The translations under genes and the position numbers were made by a program. The notes under the pieces were generated by a model. That model saw nothing but the letters and a program-made list of their open reading frames with translations. It made no database searches and was not told the DNA's origin. A DNA stretch of 64,000 nt from DATGMP01 sp035293565 (GTDB lineage: Bacteria > Pseudomonadota > Alphaproteobacteria > BOG-932 > Roseiterribacteraceae): contig DATGMP010000163.1 in NCBI GenBank assembly GCA_035293565.1, positions 27,616-91,615 of the forward strand, given 5' to 3'. Of this stretch, positions 25,118-34,169 are shown piece after piece. Within the stretch, counting starts at the first letter, position 1; every line of letters begins with the position of its first letter.

Positions 25118-25894
25118 ATGCTGACAGCGAAACAACTCGTCGCGCTCCTGCCCGAGATCGAAAGCCTGGCGCGCGAGGCCGGCGCAGCCATTATGGGGTA
25201 TTACCAGAACGGCCCCGAGATCATGACCAAGGGGGACGGCAGCCCCGTCACGGCGGCGGATTTGGCGTCCGATGCGATCATCGCTCCGGGACTCGCGGCG
25301 CTGACGCCCGAAATACCGGTGGTCTCCGAGGAGGGGGTCGAAGCCGGACGGATTCCGGACATTTCCGGAGGATCCTTCTGGCTGGTCGACCCGCTGGACG
25401 GCACCAAGGAATTCATCGGCGGCACCGGCGAGTTCACAGTTTTGATCGGACTGATTCAAGCCGGGGTCCCGGCGTTAGGCGTGCTGTACGGACCGGTAGC
25501 CGACGAGCTCTATTCGGGCGCGGTTCCGGGGATCGCCTGGAGCGTCGCCCAAGGAAATCGCCGAGCGATCCAAGCTCGCGCGATTCGGGAGAGTGGGCTG
25601 CTCACCGTTACCAGCAGCTTTCGCTGGCCTTCGTCCCGGCTCGAGAAATTTCTTGAGTCTCTCCATGTCGGGGAGCGCGTGCGGCGGCGAAGCGCTTTCA
25701 AATATGCGGACGTCGCGCGCGGCGCGGTCGATCTCTATCCGGCTTTCGGCATGAGTTACGAGTGGGATTCGGCAGCCGGTCACGCCCTCGTTTCCGCTGC
25801 CGGAGGCAGCGTCACGCTCGTCGACGGCAGCCCTCTTGCTTATGGCAAGCCGCAATTCAAGAATCCGGATCTCCTGGTCGTCGGAAGGCGCTGA
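25118..25894 (+). CDS. cysQ: 3'(2'),5'-bisphosphate nucleotidase
   Basis: Mg-dependent, Li-sensitive phosphatase that recycles 3'-phosphoadenosine 5'-phosphate formed in sulfate assimilation. The 258-residue protein contains the inositol-monophosphatase-family motifs: KGDGSPVTAADLASD, VVSEEG (Glu71/72), WLVDPLDGTKEFI with Asp91 and Asp94, and the late YEWDSAAGHALVSAAGG. Divergent from the NMT1-like importer. A link to sulfonate import is possible but not proved. Confidence 0.95.
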   Translation: MLTAKQLVALLPEIESLAREAGAAIMGYYQNGPEIMTKGDGSPVTAADLASDAIIAPGLAALTPEIPVVSEEGVEAGRIPDISGGSFWLVDPLDGTKEFIGGTGEFTVLIGLIQAGVPALGVLYGPVADELYSGAVPGIAWSVAQGNRRAIQARAIRESGLLTVTSSFRWPSSRLEKFLESLHVGERVRRRSAFKYADVARGAVDLYPAFGMSYEWDSAAGHALVSAAGGSVTLVDGSPLAYGKPQFKNPDLLVVGRR

Positions 25895-25908
25895 AAGCGC
25901 TGTTTCTC
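25888..25908 (+). terminator. Weak hairpin at the cysQ stop
   Basis: GCGCT-GAA-AGCGC (25888-25900) overlaps the cysQ stop codon and is followed by GTTTCTCC. The T-tract is short, so rho-independent termination is uncertain. Confidence 0.3.
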
Positions 25909-26058
25909 CATGCAATTTGCGCTTGAACCGGTTCGACGGGCTTCGGTAGTTTTTTCTAAATCGTTAACCTTTAAGCCACGACGTGCGGATATGGTGTGTT
26001 GTTTCCGGCTTCGGAATCGCGCAGCGGCTCGGCGCGACAATCCCTGGGGAGTGATATC

Positions 26059-29040
26059 TTGGCTTCGATCGCTTCAACCAACTATGTCGACATCCTCTAC
26101 TCGACCGTCCTCCTTCGGCCGGCGTCGGCTGCCGAGGCCTCCGCTTGGGGCAACCTGCTCGATGCCGGAACGCTCACGACTCAGGCCGTCACGGCTTATA
26201 TCGAGACGTCGGCCGAAGCGGTAAATTTCGTCGACCCAGTCGCCCGTCTTTATCAAGGTTTCTTCAATCGCGCGCCGGATGGGCCGGGTCTTCAAGGCTG
26301 GGTCAACGCGTTGCGCGCCGGAACCCTAAACCTAACGCAGATCGCAGACGGCTTCGTCGGATCGGTCGAGTTCCAAGGTATCTTTGGCGCGAACCCCGAT
26401 CCGACGGCGTTCGTAACGGCCCTTTATCAGAACATACTGGGCCGGGGACCTGATACCCCCGGGCTTACCGGCTGGCTCAATGCGCTGACCAGCGGCCAAC
26501 TGAGCTTCGCCCAGGTGGCACTCGGATTCACGGAATCCCCCGAATTCATCGCGGACAGCGCCGCTGCGATCAACAACTGGCTCACGCTTGCAAATACGCA
26601 GGCGCAGACGGGCGCTACGCCGGTCTATCTCGCCGGTGTGCTTCCGGGTGCAGTTCCTGGCCCGCATAGCTTCAGCCTGACCCTCGGGGCGGAATCCACG
26701 ACCGGCAGCGGCCTCGGCGGGGATACCGTCTATGCCCCGATACTGGATTTCACCCTCGGCACCACCGTTGGGCAATCGGCAACGCTGCCGAATGCATCGA
26801 TTTCGCTCTCCGGAAGCAACAACACTTTGACTGCGACGCTGCTGGGCACGGCGACCTCCATCTCGCCGACGGTGCGCGGGATACAGACGTGGAATTTGAC
26901 GAACGCCGATCCGGCCAGGAGTACGGCGACCATCAACGGCACCAACATATCAGGGCTGGTCACCCTGAATGACAACAACTCGACGGGACCGATCGTTCTC
27001 GGCACTCCGAGCGCTCCCCTGCAAAGCGCGCTGACAAATGTCACGATCACCAATCCCGGCGCTGCCGGCGAGTCTTTGACGCTGACGATCGCCGCAGCCG
27101 CACTTTCCGGCAACAACGACACGCTGAACATCAATTTGATGGCGCCGGCCAGCGGCAGTAGCAACGGCGGAGAGGCGATAGGGGTCGGTCCCGATAGCGG
27201 CGGCAACGGCTACGAGACTTTCGCCATTACGACGACCGGAACCAACGTCCTTACATTGTCGCCCGATCCGTCGGGTGTCTCCGGCAGCACCGCATACTCC
27301 GCCAATACGATAGCCATAGGGGGTACCGGGCGCCTCGTACTTCTGGGTTCGAGCAACTCGTCTCTGTTCAACTGGAGCCACCTGAAAATCATTGACGCTT
27401 CCGCGAATAGCGGCGGCGTCATCGTTGTCGGCCCCTCGACGAGCGTCATCAACGGCCTACCGGTCGGCAGTGTTACGGCCGACGCCCAACTGACGACGAT
27501 CAAAGGGGGGGCCGGCAACGATACGTTCGACATATCCAATCTCAGCGCACTCCAAGTCAACGCGATCACCACCCTGGATGGCGGAGCGGGCACGAACGGG
27601 ATCTATTTGAGCAGCGGGGTTGTCGAAGGCTCAACAGCGCTGACCACGATTAGCCATTTCCAGAAGATCGTGGACGTGAATCCCGGATCCGGCGGCGGCG
27701 TGATCAATTGGAGCAACATGGGAGCGTCAGCGACGACGCTTGTTTATTTCGGCAACGCGCAGTCGGCGCCGATTACGATCAACAATGCTCCGGCGGGATT
27801 TACGCTCGACGAGGAAGCGAACGGTTCTTCGCAAAGCATCACCGTCAACGGACCGAATGGAATAGCGGATACCCTCAACGTCATTTTGGGCTCAACAACT
27901 GCTGCAAACGCCAGCGGCGGTTTCACCCTCAATGGATTTGAAACGATCGCAATCACAGCGCAAGGCGGCATCGATTCCGTAGCATCGAATCCGAGCAGCA
28001 ACATCGCGCTTTTAGCGACCGCCACAGGCGGAGGACCCGAGACGCTCGTCCTGAGCGGAACGCAGGAGCTTGATTTCAACGGAGCCGTCAACCTCTTCGG
28101 AACGTCGACCACGGTCACCATCACAGACATGGCCGCGGTGCATTTCAATTGGTCTGTTAGAGCCGCAACGATCAATGCCGCCAGTTCGGGCGGGCTCCAG
28201 ATGGCCGCCTACGACACTTTTACGTCAGGCAACACCGGCGACACGATCACGGGCTCGCTCACCGCGCACAATCAGATACTAGGTTCGAACGGCAATGACG
28301 TGATCACAGGCGGCTCGGCGGGTGACGTGATCTATACGGCGGGCGGAGCCGACGCGATCACCTTGGGCGCGCCAGGCAACCACGACGAGATCAATTTCGG
28401 CGCATATAGCGCGCCTGCGAATGGCCTCAACGATGCGGGCGCCGTCGTCAGCACGACCGATCAGGCCAACCCGGGCTATTGGGGCCTGGGCGCCAATCAG
28501 TCGTCCAGTTCTCCGGCGGGCGGCCTCGCGGCGAATACAGGAACCAGCGCCACCCAGTCGATCGTCGCGAACTTTCAAGCCGGTTCGGCGACAACGGCTG
28601 ATTCGATCGTCTTTCGGCCAGCTCAATGGGCAGCCGGTGCAATGGAGTTGGGTCTCGTCCATGGCGACCTCCACACGCCGGTCGCGGCAGGAACATCAAT
28701 GGTTGCGGCCGATCTTCATGTCGGCGATGTGGTCCCGACTTCGGCCGATGTCCTTATCTTGACGGACGCAACGTTCTCCGGGGCCAATGCCGTCGCCGCC
28801 GCGTTACACAGCGGCGCCTACGCGATCACCTTCGCCGCGCCATTGGCGAACGCGCAAGAATTCGCGCATATGATCCTCGCCTACAACGATTCCCAAGGAA
28901 ACGCGCATATCGCCGATCTGGACGTAACCGGGGCGACCGTTGCAAACTCGACGGGGCTCACAATACGGGTTTCCGATATGTTCGAGCTGGTCGGCGTTTC
29001 CGCGCAGAGCCTTCAGCCGAACAACATCCTCTTCCACTAG
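26059..29040 (+). CDS. DUF4214/RTX-type surface or secreted protein, TTG start
   Basis: A 993-residue protein. GGGGAG is placed 7 bases before TTG at 26059, giving the typical family start MASIASTNYVDILYS. Three DUF4214 units occupy about residues 8-55, 60-110 and 118-165 (LYQGFFNRAPDGPGLQGW; LYQNILGRGPDTPGLTGW). The long middle is Thr/Ser/Asn/Gly-rich beta repeats. RTX-like calcium nonapeptides appear at about residue 483 (GGAGNDTFDIS) and 743 (GSNGNDVITGG). There is no N-terminal signal peptide, so type I secretion is expected, but no secretion genes adjoin. DUF4214 proteins of alphaproteobacteria are often S-layer-like or adhesive. Function unproven. Confidence 0.88.
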   Translation: MASIASTNYVDILYSTVLLRPASAAEASAWGNLLDAGTLTTQAVTAYIETSAEAVNFVDPVARLYQGFFNRAPDGPGLQGWVNALRAGTLNLTQIADGFVGSVEFQGIFGANPDPTAFVTALYQNILGRGPDTPGLTGWLNALTSGQLSFAQVALGFTESPEFIADSAAAINNWLTLANTQAQTGATPVYLAGVLPGAVPGPHSFSLTLGAESTTGSGLGGDTVYAPILDFTLGTTVGQSATLPNASISLSGSNNTLTATLLGTATSISPTVRGIQTWNLTNADPARSTATINGTNISGLVTLNDNNSTGPIVLGTPSAPLQSALTNVTITNPGAAGESLTLTIAAAALSGNNDTLNINLMAPASGSSNGGEAIGVGPDSGGNGYETFAITTTGTNVLTLSPDPSGVSGSTAYSANTIAIGGTGRLVLLGSSNSSLFNWSHLKIIDASANSGGVIVVGPSTSVINGLPVGSVTADAQLTTIKGGAGNDTFDISNLSALQVNAITTLDGGAGTNGIYLSSGVVEGSTALTTISHFQKIVDVNPGSGGGVINWSNMGASATTLVYFGNAQSAPITINNAPAGFTLDEEANGSSQSITVNGPNGIADTLNVILGSTTAANASGGFTLNGFETIAITAQGGIDSVASNPSSNIALLATATGGGPETLVLSGTQELDFNGAVNLFGTSTTVTITDMAAVHFNWSVRAATINAASSGGLQMAAYDTFTSGNTGDTITGSLTAHNQILGSNGNDVITGGSAGDVIYTAGGADAITLGAPGNHDEINFGAYSAPANGLNDAGAVVSTTDQANPGYWGLGANQSSSSPAGGLAANTGTSATQSIVANFQAGSATTADSIVFRPAQWAAGAMELGLVHGDLHTPVAAGTSMVAADLHVGDVVPTSADVLILTDATFSGANAVAAALHSGAYAITFAAPLANAQEFAHMILAYNDSQGNAHIADLDVTGATVANSTGLTIRVSDMFELVGVSAQSLQPNNILFH

Positions 29041-29043
29041 GCG

Positions 29044-30166
29044 CTACGCGTTCGCCTCGCCTTCACCGCCCTTCACCCGGGCGGCGAGCGAGGCGGCAAG
29101 ATAGTCGTCGAGATCGCCGTCGAGCACGCCCTGCGCGTTGCCTTTCTCGACGCCCGTCCGCAGATCCTTCACCATCTGGTAGGGCTGAAGAACGTAGGAA
29201 CGGATCTGGTGGCCCCAGCCGATGTCGCTCTTCTCGCCCTGGAACGCCGCCACTTGCTCCTCGCGCTTTTTCAGCTCGAGCTCGTAAAGGCGGGCCTTCA
29301 GCATCTGCATCACCTTGGCGCGGTTCTGGTGTTGTGAGCGCTCTTGCTGCGAAGCAACGACGATGCCCGTCGGAATGTGCGTGATGCGGACCGCGCTGTC
29401 GGTCTTGTTGACATGCTGGCCGCCGGCGCCGGAAGCGCGGTAGGTGTCGACACGCAGGTCCTTGTCGTTGACCTCGATGTCGATGTCGTCCTCGATCACC
29501 GGCCAGACCGTGACAGCCGCGAAGGAGGTGTGGCGGCGCGCTTGGCTATCGAAGGGCGAGATGCGGACAAGTCGATGGACGCCGCTCTCGGTCTTCAACC
29601 AGCCATAGGCATTCTCGCCGCAGACCTGGATGGTGGCGGATTTGATCCCAGCCTCGTCGCCGGGAGATTCATCGATCAGAAGCAGCTTGTAGCCGTGCTG
29701 TTCGGCCCAGCGGGAATACATGCGGAGCAGCATCTCGGCCCAATCCTGGGCCTCTGTCCCGCCGGCGCCGGCATTGACTTCGAGAAAGCAATCATTGGCA
29801 TCGGCCTCGCCCGAGAGAAGACTTTCCAGCTCCTTCTTGGCGGCGAGGTCGCGGGTGGCGAGCAGCTTGCCCTCGGCCTCTTCGACTATCGCGGGCTCGC
29901 CCTCGGCCTCGCCCAATTCAATGAGACCCAGATTATCGGCGAGGTCGCGCTCGATGGCGCTTACGGCTGCGATCTGCTGATCGAGGCGGGTTCGTTCCCG
30001 CATCAGGGACTGCGCCTTCGCCGAGTCGTTCCAAAGAGCGGGATCCTCGGAGAGGGCGTTGAGCTCGCTCAGGCGGCGGACAGCATTGTCCCAGTCAAAG
30101 ATGCCTCCTCAGCAGCGCTAGAGATCGTTGGATCTCGTCGGCGACTGCTTGGATCTCGGCCCGCAT
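29044..30166 (-). CDS. prfB: Peptide chain release factor 2 (programmed +1 frameshift)
   Basis: Recognises UAA/UGA and triggers peptide release at the ribosome. The C-terminal reading frame (from 30003 down) carries the GGQ motif in RASGAGGQHVNKTDSAVR. The true N-terminus starts at 30166 (MRAEIQAVADEIQRSLALLR) in another frame and reaches an in-frame UGA. Shifting +1 at CTT-TGA-C continues with DWDNAVRRLSELNALSEDP, joining the main frame. The total is 373 residues, the normal length. The downstream part alone would lack most of domain 1. Termination at the UGA by RF2 itself gives the classical autoregulation. The gene ends 3 bases from the convergent DUF4214 gene. Confidence 0.97.
30094..30109 (-). 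promoter_or_regulatory. prfB +1 frameshift signal
   Basis: On the minus strand AGGAGG (30104-30109), three bases, then CTTTGAC (30094-30100). The Shine-Dalgarno-like stimulator, CTT slippery codon and UGA-C context and spacing are the same as in E. coli prfB. Confidence 0.95.
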
Positions 30167-30208
30167 GGCAAGCTCTCCCGTTGCGCTGACGTTTGGTCCT
30201 TCGGGGCC

Positions 30209-30766
30209 TCAGGCAGCGTCCTTCACCGCCTCATCGCCACGGAACAAGGATAGCATTTCCCGGACGAAGAGTGGCAAATCCGCGCCCGACGCGGTCAGGA
30301 CGTTTCCGGAAAGACGAACGGGCTCGTCGGTTACGACCGCTTCCGCCGCCTCGAGATTGCCGCGAGACTCGGCCGGAGCGGCAACCGTGAGGCCTTGCGC
30401 CCGATCCGCGAGCACCAGCACTTCGACGCCATTGCCGACGAGCGCCACCGGCTTCTGGTCGTCAACGAAGCCCGAGACGATCCGCTTGGTGTGAGCGGTC
30501 TGGCCGAGCTTCAAGAGGCTCCGCGCGCCGCCCGGCACGACGAGCATGTCGTAATCGGTGGACAGCATCGTGCTGATCTGGGCGTCGACCGGGAAATAAT
30601 GACCCCAGGCGTTGCCGTGCCAGCCATTCGCCAAGCTCTCCGGACCGACCAGCTTCACAGTCGCACCCTGCTCCAGAAGAGCCTTCTGGGGCTCGGTCAT
30701 CTCGACTTCTTCGAAGCCGCTGGCGACAAGCACAGCGACGGTCTTTCCGGCTAGCGGCTTTTGCAT
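30209..30766 (-). CDS. DJ-1/PfpI-family protein without the nucleophilic cysteine
   Basis: A 185-residue glutamine-amidotransferase-like protein. VLVASGFEEVEMTEP supplies the conserved Glu near residue 20, and YDMLVVPGGARS the conserved loop. The nucleophile elbow, usually C-H/N-G, reads VALVGNGVEVLV (Gly111-Asn112), so protease, deglycase or glyoxalase chemistry of the usual kind is unlikely. The start at 30766 (MQKPLAGKTVAVL) excludes an upstream extension of low quality. It lies 42 bases downstream of prfB's region in the opposite sense of transcription order (first gene, prfB after). Confidence 0.88.
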   Translation of the reverse strand: MQKPLAGKTVAVLVASGFEEVEMTEPQKALLEQGATVKLVGPESLANGWHGNAWGHYFPVDAQISTMLSTDYDMLVVPGGARSLLKLGQTAHTKRIVSGFVDDQKPVALVGNGVEVLVLADRAQGLTVAAPAESRGNLEAAEAVVTDEPVRLSGNVLTASGADLPLFVREMLSLFRGDEAVKDAA

Positions 30767-31084
30767 GGGCACAATCCTGTGGCTAGCGGCTGGTCTGCTT
30801 ACGCAATCCAAGCCGCGCGGTTCCATCGCTGCGACGCAAAGCGGCTCCTGGCCGCCCATCTCGGCGGCCGGCGAATCCGGCAAGATCGGGTACGAAGGCG
30901 GAACCGCAATGGGTTTCGGCACTTGAGTGGAGGGAACATACGCACGAACGGGACGAAGTCAATGCGACCAGTCCTCATATTTCCGCTGCGTGCCATGTCA
31001 TCCGTGCATTTCAGTGGGCGGCAATTTGCCACCCCGGCGCCGGACGGCTACCGTTAGGCCGTTCGAGGGGAAGAGCAAGCATCA

Positions 31085-33409
31085 ATGTCAGCAATGAAAA
31101 GCGCGCCCATCAGGCTCGTGAGAACACTGGCCGGCGCCACAATGTTCCTCACCCCGTTTTGGGTTCCTCATGCCCGAGCACAGGAGCCCGATCAGCTTGC
31201 CGCGCCCAATGGATCTCCGATGGAGGAGATCATCGTCACGGCGCGGCGCCGGCGCGAGGACATCCAGAGCGTCCCGATCGCTATCACGCAGCTGTCCGCA
31301 TCGGATTTGCGCGGCAACGGAGTCGAGACCGTCGCCGACCTGCAACTTTATGTCCCTTCCCTCACATCGCTCAACACCACCAACCGCGATTTCGACCAGC
31401 TGTCGATTCGCGGGCTTCCGGGCGTCGTCGCCTATTTCGCCGAGGCGCCGATCGTCTCGGCAGTATCGGCGGCATCCGCCACCGGAAGCGCCAGCGGCTC
31501 GGGTCCCGGTCTCTATTACGACCTCGATGGCGTTCAAGTTTTGAAAGGGCCGCAAAGCACTTTGTTCGGCGGCACCACGACCGGTGGGGCAATCCTGTTC
31601 GAGCCCAAGAAGCCGGGTAACGCCTATGAAGGCTACGCGCAGGTCACGCTCGGCGATTACAATGACAAGGAGCTCGAAGGCGCGGTGAATATGCCGCTGG
31701 TTGCTGACAAGCTGATGATCCGCGTCGCCGGCCAGACTCAGCAGCGGGACGGCTTCACCGAAGATGTCGTCCACCACAAGGATCTGGATAATCGCGACTT
31801 CTATGCCGGCCGCATCGGCATCATGCTGCAACCCACGGACGGCTTCGACAACTATTTCGTCTATTCGAGCTTTTACAGTCACAACAACGGCGCCGGCGAG
31901 AAGCTGTCGGCGGTCGACCCGAACGGCCTCGCCGCATTGGCCTTCGGCGATACCGCCCTTCAGGCGCTCGCCGTATCGCAGGCCCTGGGCCCGCGTGCCA
32001 CCGCGCTCGACACGCCGGAGATCAGCAAGGAATACACCTTCCGCTTCGTCGATATCGCGCAATGGTACGCGAGCGACAATCTCACCGTGAGGAACGTCGC
32101 GTCCTACACGGAGTCCAAATATCTCTTCCGCTGGGATCTCGACGGCAGCACGCTTCCGCTGGTCGCCTCGACCACGCCGTCGGGCTGGTCGTCGAATATC
32201 GGCGCCTACAGCGAGGAGCTGCAATTCCAAGGCCATTCGCCCGACAACAATTTCGTCTGGACGGCGGGCGCGTTCCTGCAGTTCGTCCACCCCGTGGGCT
32301 ATGCCGCCAGCCAGAGCATTTTCTTCGACGTTCCGGGCAACACCATCATCGCCAATCCGCTAACGATCGCGAGCGCATCGACCACGAGGGAGCAGGCGCT
32401 CTACGCGCAAGGTAACTACGACCTAGGCGGCGCGCTGCCGGCTCTCGCCGGCCTGAAGCTTACGGCGGGGTACCGCTATTCCTGGGATTATGCGTCCAAT
32501 CTACAGAATTCGTACAACGCCGCGGGCATGTGCCAATCGAATGCTGCGCTGACCGTCCCGAACTGTGCCAGCGCGATCTCAGGGCAATTCAACCAGGGCA
32601 CATGGACGCTCACGCTCGATTACCAGATCAGCTCCGGAACGCTCGCCTATGTGACCGGCCGGCGCGGCTACAATCCGGGCGGTTTCAACGCTTATGCGCC
32701 GACGAGTGACCTCAGAAAATATCAGCCGGAGCATCTGAACGACGTCGAAATCGGCCTGAAATCCGACTGGACTCTGCTTGGCGCCCACGCGCGCACAAGC
32801 GTCGATGCCTACCATGACTACTACACGAACATTCAGCGCAGCGTCGGCGTGTTCATCAACGGCCCGGCAACCATCACCGAAAACGCCGCCGAAGCGACGC
32901 TCGAGGGAATCGAATTCCAAGGGACGATTCAGCCGATCGATCGGGTCGAGCTGACCGGCCTCTATGCCTATTCAAATTCCCGATACGACAAATACCTGTC
33001 GCCGACGGAGGGGAATTTGAGCGGATTGCCCTTCACGGGCGGGCCGCGCAACCAATACAGCGCGACCGGCCGCTATCACTTGCCGATCGACGCCGATCTC
33101 GGCGACTGGACATTGTCGGCGACGTATAGCTGGCAGGGCCATATCCAGTTCTCCGACCACGAGCTGGGCGGCATCATCTCTCCTCACGGCATCCTCGACC
33201 TTCGGATGGACTGGAAGAATGTTGGTGGAGGGCCGCTCGATGCCGCCTTCTTTATGACCAACGCCACCGACCTGCTCTACGTCGCCGGCGGAACCGTGGT
33301 CTATAGCTCGCTCGGCGTAAATCCGATCCTCTATGGCGAGCCCCGTATGTGGGGGTTTCAACTGCGCTACCGCTTCGGGCCGCAGAAGGATGCATCCACA
33401 GGTCCTTAG
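31085..33409 (+). CDS. TonB-dependent outer-membrane receptor
   Basis: A 774-residue receptor with a signal peptide (ending HARAQ), TonB box MEEIIVTARRRRED, plug segments QSVPIAITQLSASDLRG, LYYDLDGVQVLKGPQSTLFGG and a C-terminal barrel ending MWGFQLRYRF. The loop between plug strands (AEAPIVSAVSAASATGSASG) is unusually Ala/Ser-rich. No regulator, transporter or enzyme in the next genes identifies the ligand. The 160-base leader has no recognised riboswitch. Confidence 0.92.
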   Translation: MSAMKSAPIRLVRTLAGATMFLTPFWVPHARAQEPDQLAAPNGSPMEEIIVTARRRREDIQSVPIAITQLSASDLRGNGVETVADLQLYVPSLTSLNTTNRDFDQLSIRGLPGVVAYFAEAPIVSAVSAASATGSASGSGPGLYYDLDGVQVLKGPQSTLFGGTTTGGAILFEPKKPGNAYEGYAQVTLGDYNDKELEGAVNMPLVADKLMIRVAGQTQQRDGFTEDVVHHKDLDNRDFYAGRIGIMLQPTDGFDNYFVYSSFYSHNNGAGEKLSAVDPNGLAALAFGDTALQALAVSQALGPRATALDTPEISKEYTFRFVDIAQWYASDNLTVRNVASYTESKYLFRWDLDGSTLPLVASTTPSGWSSNIGAYSEELQFQGHSPDNNFVWTAGAFLQFVHPVGYAASQSIFFDVPGNTIIANPLTIASASTTREQALYAQGNYDLGGALPALAGLKLTAGYRYSWDYASNLQNSYNAAGMCQSNAALTVPNCASAISGQFNQGTWTLTLDYQISSGTLAYVTGRRGYNPGGFNAYAPTSDLRKYQPEHLNDVEIGLKSDWTLLGAHARTSVDAYHDYYTNIQRSVGVFINGPATITENAAEATLEGIEFQGTIQPIDRVELTGLYAYSNSRYDKYLSPTEGNLSGLPFTGGPRNQYSATGRYHLPIDADLGDWTLSATYSWQGHIQFSDHELGGIISPHGILDLRMDWKNVGGGPLDAAFFMTNATDLLYVAGGTVVYSSLGVNPILYGEPRMWGFQLRYRFGPQKDASTGP

Positions 33410-33462
33410 CGCAAATCGCCTTGACCCTTCGGACCGACGAGAGTTTGAATCGCCTCCACTGG

Positions 33463-34107
33463 ATGGGGGCTCCGGTGATTGGTTGGGATAAGCACATCAA
33501 GGCGTGGCAGCTTGTCGGAGCGGTGCTCGCCGTGCCCGCCGGCGTCGCCGGGACTTACGGAGCCTATAAAACCTATATGTCCGACAACGTCTCCTGCCCC
33601 GAGCTTCGCGCCTCCATCATCTCGACCTTGGAGCGCAACATTCCGCAGGAGACGAAGCGCGGTCTGCTTCGCGAAGGGATCGCCGATTTCGACAAGCACT
33701 GCGCCGACAAGGATCCCGATGCGCGCGTTATCTTCGACGCAGCTATGTCCACGCCGACGCCGGCTCCCAATTCCGCGATCCGTGCAGCCGCCACTGGTGC
33801 GATCTTTGGCTTGTCGCGAAGCGGAGAGCGCCGCGGTTGGGTGACCTTGATCTGGTTCGGCCCCGATCGCGATGAGAAGCCAAATTTCGATGCCGGCGGA
33901 ATTCCGGTCCTATCGAAGTCGCCGCCGCCGGTCGGATCGGTCTTGTCCGCTCGCCGGATGATCCCGGTCTGGCTCGAGCCGCAGGCGGGAAGCGACCCCA
34001 ACATGCTGCAAGGCAGGCTGGCGGAAGGCGCCTGCGTCAAGATTCTGTCTATCCGGCCCGCAACGCCTCGCCTCTGGGCGGAAGTATCGCCCGAGCCTTG
34101 CAAATAA
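33463..34107 (+). CDS. Hypothetical protein with one membrane anchor
   Basis: A 214-residue protein. Residues about 12-34 (WQLVGAVLAVPAGVAGTYGAY) form a single membrane helix or uncleaved signal; the rest is probably periplasmic. Two cysteines near the start of the soluble part (SCPEL and KHCADKD) may form a disulphide, and the C-terminus ends SPEPCK. No domain is recognised. The start at 33463 is chosen because the upstream frame overlaps the receptor gene; no clear ribosome-binding site was found. It ends at the aceA terminator. Confidence 0.6.
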   Translation: MGAPVIGWDKHIKAWQLVGAVLAVPAGVAGTYGAYKTYMSDNVSCPELRASIISTLERNIPQETKRGLLREGIADFDKHCADKDPDARVIFDAAMSTPTPAPNSAIRAAATGAIFGLSRSGERRGWVTLIWFGPDRDEKPNFDAGGIPVLSKSPPPVGSVLSARRMIPVWLEPQAGSDPNMLQGRLAEGACVKILSIRPATPRLWAEVSPEPCK

Positions 34108-34147
34108 AAAGGGCCCAGCAACTGCTGGCAGCAACCGCCGGGCCCTT
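34104..34147 (-). terminator. Rho-independent terminator of aceA
   Basis: Stem AAGGGCCC (34109-34116) / GGGCCCTT (34140-34147) with a 23-base loop that can form an inner hairpin. Read on the minus strand it is followed by TTTTTATTT. It lies 22 bases after the aceA stop. The stem may also stop the plus-strand gene, which ends at 34107. Confidence 0.85.
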
Positions 34148-34169
34148 CAAACTCCTAACCTGTCGATTT

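Noticed and set aside
30923..31084. Cobalamin or other riboswitch in the leader of the second TonB receptor
   Set aside because: No B12-box or comparable consensus; only ordinary GC-rich sequence seen.
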